Assembly: GCA_012511525.1 (NCBI GenBank)
Contig: JAAZFW010000275.1
Coordinates: 1-16,194 of the forward strand
Reading direction: 5' to 3'
DNA length: 16,194 bases
From: Clostridiaceae bacterium
Lineage (GTDB): Bacteria > Bacillota > Clostridia > Saccharofermentanales > UBA5734
Shown: piece by piece, positions 14,794 through 16,194 of the stretch
Layout: every line of letters starts with the position of its first letter
Numbering within the stretch: position 1 is the stretch's first letter
The notes under the pieces: generated by a model
What the model saw: the letters and a program-made list of their open reading frames with translations, nothing else
Told to the model about the DNA's origin: nothing
Databases searched by the model: none
Translations under genes and position numbers: made by a program

Positions 14794-14832
14794 GGCTGCT
14801 TTGCCTCAAACTGGTTGACAAAGCAGCCTTTT
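14794..14832 (+). terminator. Rho-independent terminator after divIC
   Basis: GGCTGCTTTG (14794-14803) pairs perfectly with CAAAGCAGCC (14819-14828) over a 15-base loop, followed by TTTT. A run of A before the stem suggests it may also work in reverse. Confidence 0.85.
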
Positions 14833-14840
14833 GATATAAT
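14815..14840 (+). promoter_or_regulatory. Predicted promoter of the substrate-binding protein gene, overlapping the terminator
   Basis: Consensus TTGACA (14815-14820) and consensus TATAAT (14835-14840), separated by only 14 bases rather than about 17. Shifted -10 choices (TAATAA or AATAAT) give 16-17 bases. The -35 box covers the end of the terminator loop and the first two bases of its right arm. The leader to the start is about 100 bases. Confidence 0.5.
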
Positions 14841-14948
14841 AATCAATTATACGCATTCGCCTGGAATCCGGTTAGCCGTTCCCAATCGGGCTTGCCTGTA
14901 TTGATCCGGAAGAACTGGCAAATGGAATATGAGGAGGAAGATTGTCAC

Positions 14949-16194
14949 ATGAGAAAGACCAGACCGATTAAACTGCTGTCGGTATTGCTCATGCTAGCGA
15001 TGGCGGTCACGCTCTTTGCGGCCTGTACCGAAAAAGAGACAACGACCACGACCACCGCCGGCACGACGACGACCAAAGCCACCACGACCACACAGGCAAC
15101 GACCACCACGGAAGCAACCACCACCCGTTTCCGTCAGACCACGCCGCTCGTTGTTGGCTATTCGCCCTTCAGCGAGAAGTTCAGCCCCTTCTTTGCCGAC
15201 ACGGCGTATGACGACGATGTTGTTTCCATGACGGCCGCCGGGCTGCTCACAACGGACAGAACCGGTGCTATCGTCTACAACGCCATCGAAGGCGAGAAGC
15301 TCGACTACAACGGTACCGAATACGAGTACAAGGGTATCGCCAATGTCAAGGTTGACTACAACGAGTCCACCGACAAGACAACCTATACCTGGACCATCCG
15401 CTACGACGTCATGTTCAGCGACGGCGAACTGATGACCGCCGATGACGTCATCTTCACCTACTATGTCTATTCCGATCCCAGCTACACGGGTTCCACAACC
15501 CTGTACTCGGTTCCGATCCTGGGCATGAAGGACTACCGCACCCAGACCACCAGCGAAGTCTATGAAAAGTACGACGCGATGTTCGACGCCATCTATGAAG
15601 CTGGCGAAGACCATGTCTGGGCCGAAGGCGACGCATGGACCAAGGAACAGCAGGAATCTTTCTGGGCCATGATCAAGCAGGCCTGGATCGACGACGTGCA
15701 GGCCATTGTGAACTATGTCCTGGCCAACTACATGGGTTACGCCGAGCAGTACACCGGCTTCAAGCCTGAAGACATCAACAAAGAAGAAGGTCTCAAGGTC
15801 ATGATGGGCATGGTCCTGTGGGGCTTTGCCGAAGTCGGCGAAGACAAAGTTCTGACCGGCACTTCCGGGGCTACCTGGAACCTGGCCGAGAAGCAGTACC
15901 CGACGATCGAAGACTACTACAATGAAGCCTATGCCAAATACGAAGGCGACCCGGAAGCCTACTGGGGCGTTGAGGCGGCTGACGACACTTCTGTTGTCGA
16001 CGTTGCCCGCTCGGCCTTCATCGGCGAATGGGGCCCGAAAGACGAAGCCATGGGCGGCAAGGGCGTTCCGAACATCGCCGGCATCAAGAAGCTGAGCGAC
16101 ACGTCCGTGGAAGTGACCGTCGAGGGTTTTGACGCCACCGCCATCTACAGCCTGGGCGTTTCCGTCTCACCGCTCCATTATTATGGTTCTGAGA
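14949..16194 (+). CDS. ABC transporter substrate-binding lipoprotein, family 5 (3' partial)
   Basis: The first 415 residues of an extracytoplasmic solute-binding protein of the oligopeptide/dipeptide class; the frame runs open to the window end. GAGGAGGAAG at 14931-14940 fixes the start. A lipoprotein signal peptide (basic MRKTRPIK, hydrophobic 9-25) ends in LFAAC with lipidated C26. Residues 27-62 are a Thr-rich linker with three TTTT-x-A units. The mature domain begins near LVVGYSPFSEKFSPFF, and FSDGELMTADDVIFTYY is the usual family 5 motif. Odd point: between GMKDY (about 191) and IAGIKKLSDTSVEV (about 375) lies a helical, Trp/Tyr/Glu-rich insert of ~180 residues; most family members have a short segment here. 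The ligand is unknown, and the permease and ATPase genes would be expected beyond the window. Confidence 0.92.
   Translation, partial: MRKTRPIKLLSVLLMLAMAVTLFAACTEKETTTTTTAGTTTTKATTTTQATTTTEATTTRFRQTTPLVVGYSPFSEKFSPFFADTAYDDDVVSMTAAGLLTTDRTGAIVYNAIEGEKLDYNGTEYEYKGIANVKVDYNESTDKTTYTWTIRYDVMFSDGELMTADDVIFTYYVYSDPSYTGSTTLYSVPILGMKDYRTQTTSEVYEKYDAMFDAIYEAGEDHVWAEGDAWTKEQQESFWAMIKQAWIDDVQAIVNYVLANYMGYAEQYTGFKPEDINKEEGLKVMMGMVLWGFAEVGEDKVLTGTSGATWNLAEKQYPTIEDYYNEAYAKYEGDPEAYWGVEAADDTSVVDVARSAFIGEWGPKDEAMGGKGVPNIAGIKKLSDTSVEVTVEGFDATAIYSLGVSVSPLHYYGSE

Noticed and set aside
15026..15135. ACC/ACG-rich stretch as a DNA microsatellite
   Set aside because: It is in frame inside the lipoprotein and varied codons encode a Thr linker.

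Overview
The window is GC-rich, with genes on the plus strand only, strong AGGAGG-type ribosome binding sites and short gaps. Three things suggest a GC-rich, anaerobic Clostridia-like member of the Bacillota: the mazG - S4-domain gene - divIC cluster, the Thr-rich linker of a solute-binding lipoprotein, and the sugar genes. This placement is inferred from gene order and protein style, not from a marker gene.

Region 1 (1-7311) is one apparent operon, cut at its 5' end by the window edge. It encodes a zinc-type L-sorbose-1-phosphate reductase-like dehydrogenase, a sorbitol-6-phosphate 2-dehydrogenase-like SDR with an N-terminal extension, then the E2, E3 and fused E1 alpha-beta subunits of a 2-oxoacid/acetoin dehydrogenase-type complex. 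It ends at a rho-independent terminator.

Region 2 (7328-12699) is a second operon with its own predicted promoter: a PHP-domain protein, L-rhamnose isomerase (rhaA), a class II aldolase with an extra C-terminal domain, and rhamnulokinase (rhaB). It ends at a perfect hairpin. RhaA, RhaB and the aldolase together would take L-rhamnose to DHAP and L-lactaldehyde. No transporter, regulator or lactaldehyde-using enzyme is present in the window.

Region 3 (12700-14828) holds housekeeping genes: a small conserved-looking protein, MazG, an RqcP-type S4 protein and a DivIC/FtsB-type division protein. The order matches Bacillus mazG-yabO-divIC, but the sporulation genes yabP and yabQ are missing between the last two.

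Region 4 (14815-16194) starts with a promoter that overlaps the preceding terminator and carries the 5' part of a family 5 ABC transporter substrate-binding lipoprotein, cut by the window end.

The most interesting possibility is that region 1 is a carbon-chain-cleaving branch for a deoxyketose phosphate. The two dehydrogenases would move the carbonyl from C2 to C5, making a methyl-ketone acyloin that an acetoin-dehydrogenase-like complex could split to acetyl-CoA and a tetrose phosphate. This is inference; a plain pyruvate or acetoin dehydrogenase remains possible. No gene-free stretch exceeds 300 bases; the longest (14695-14948, 254 bases) holds an inverted repeat, a terminator and a promoter.
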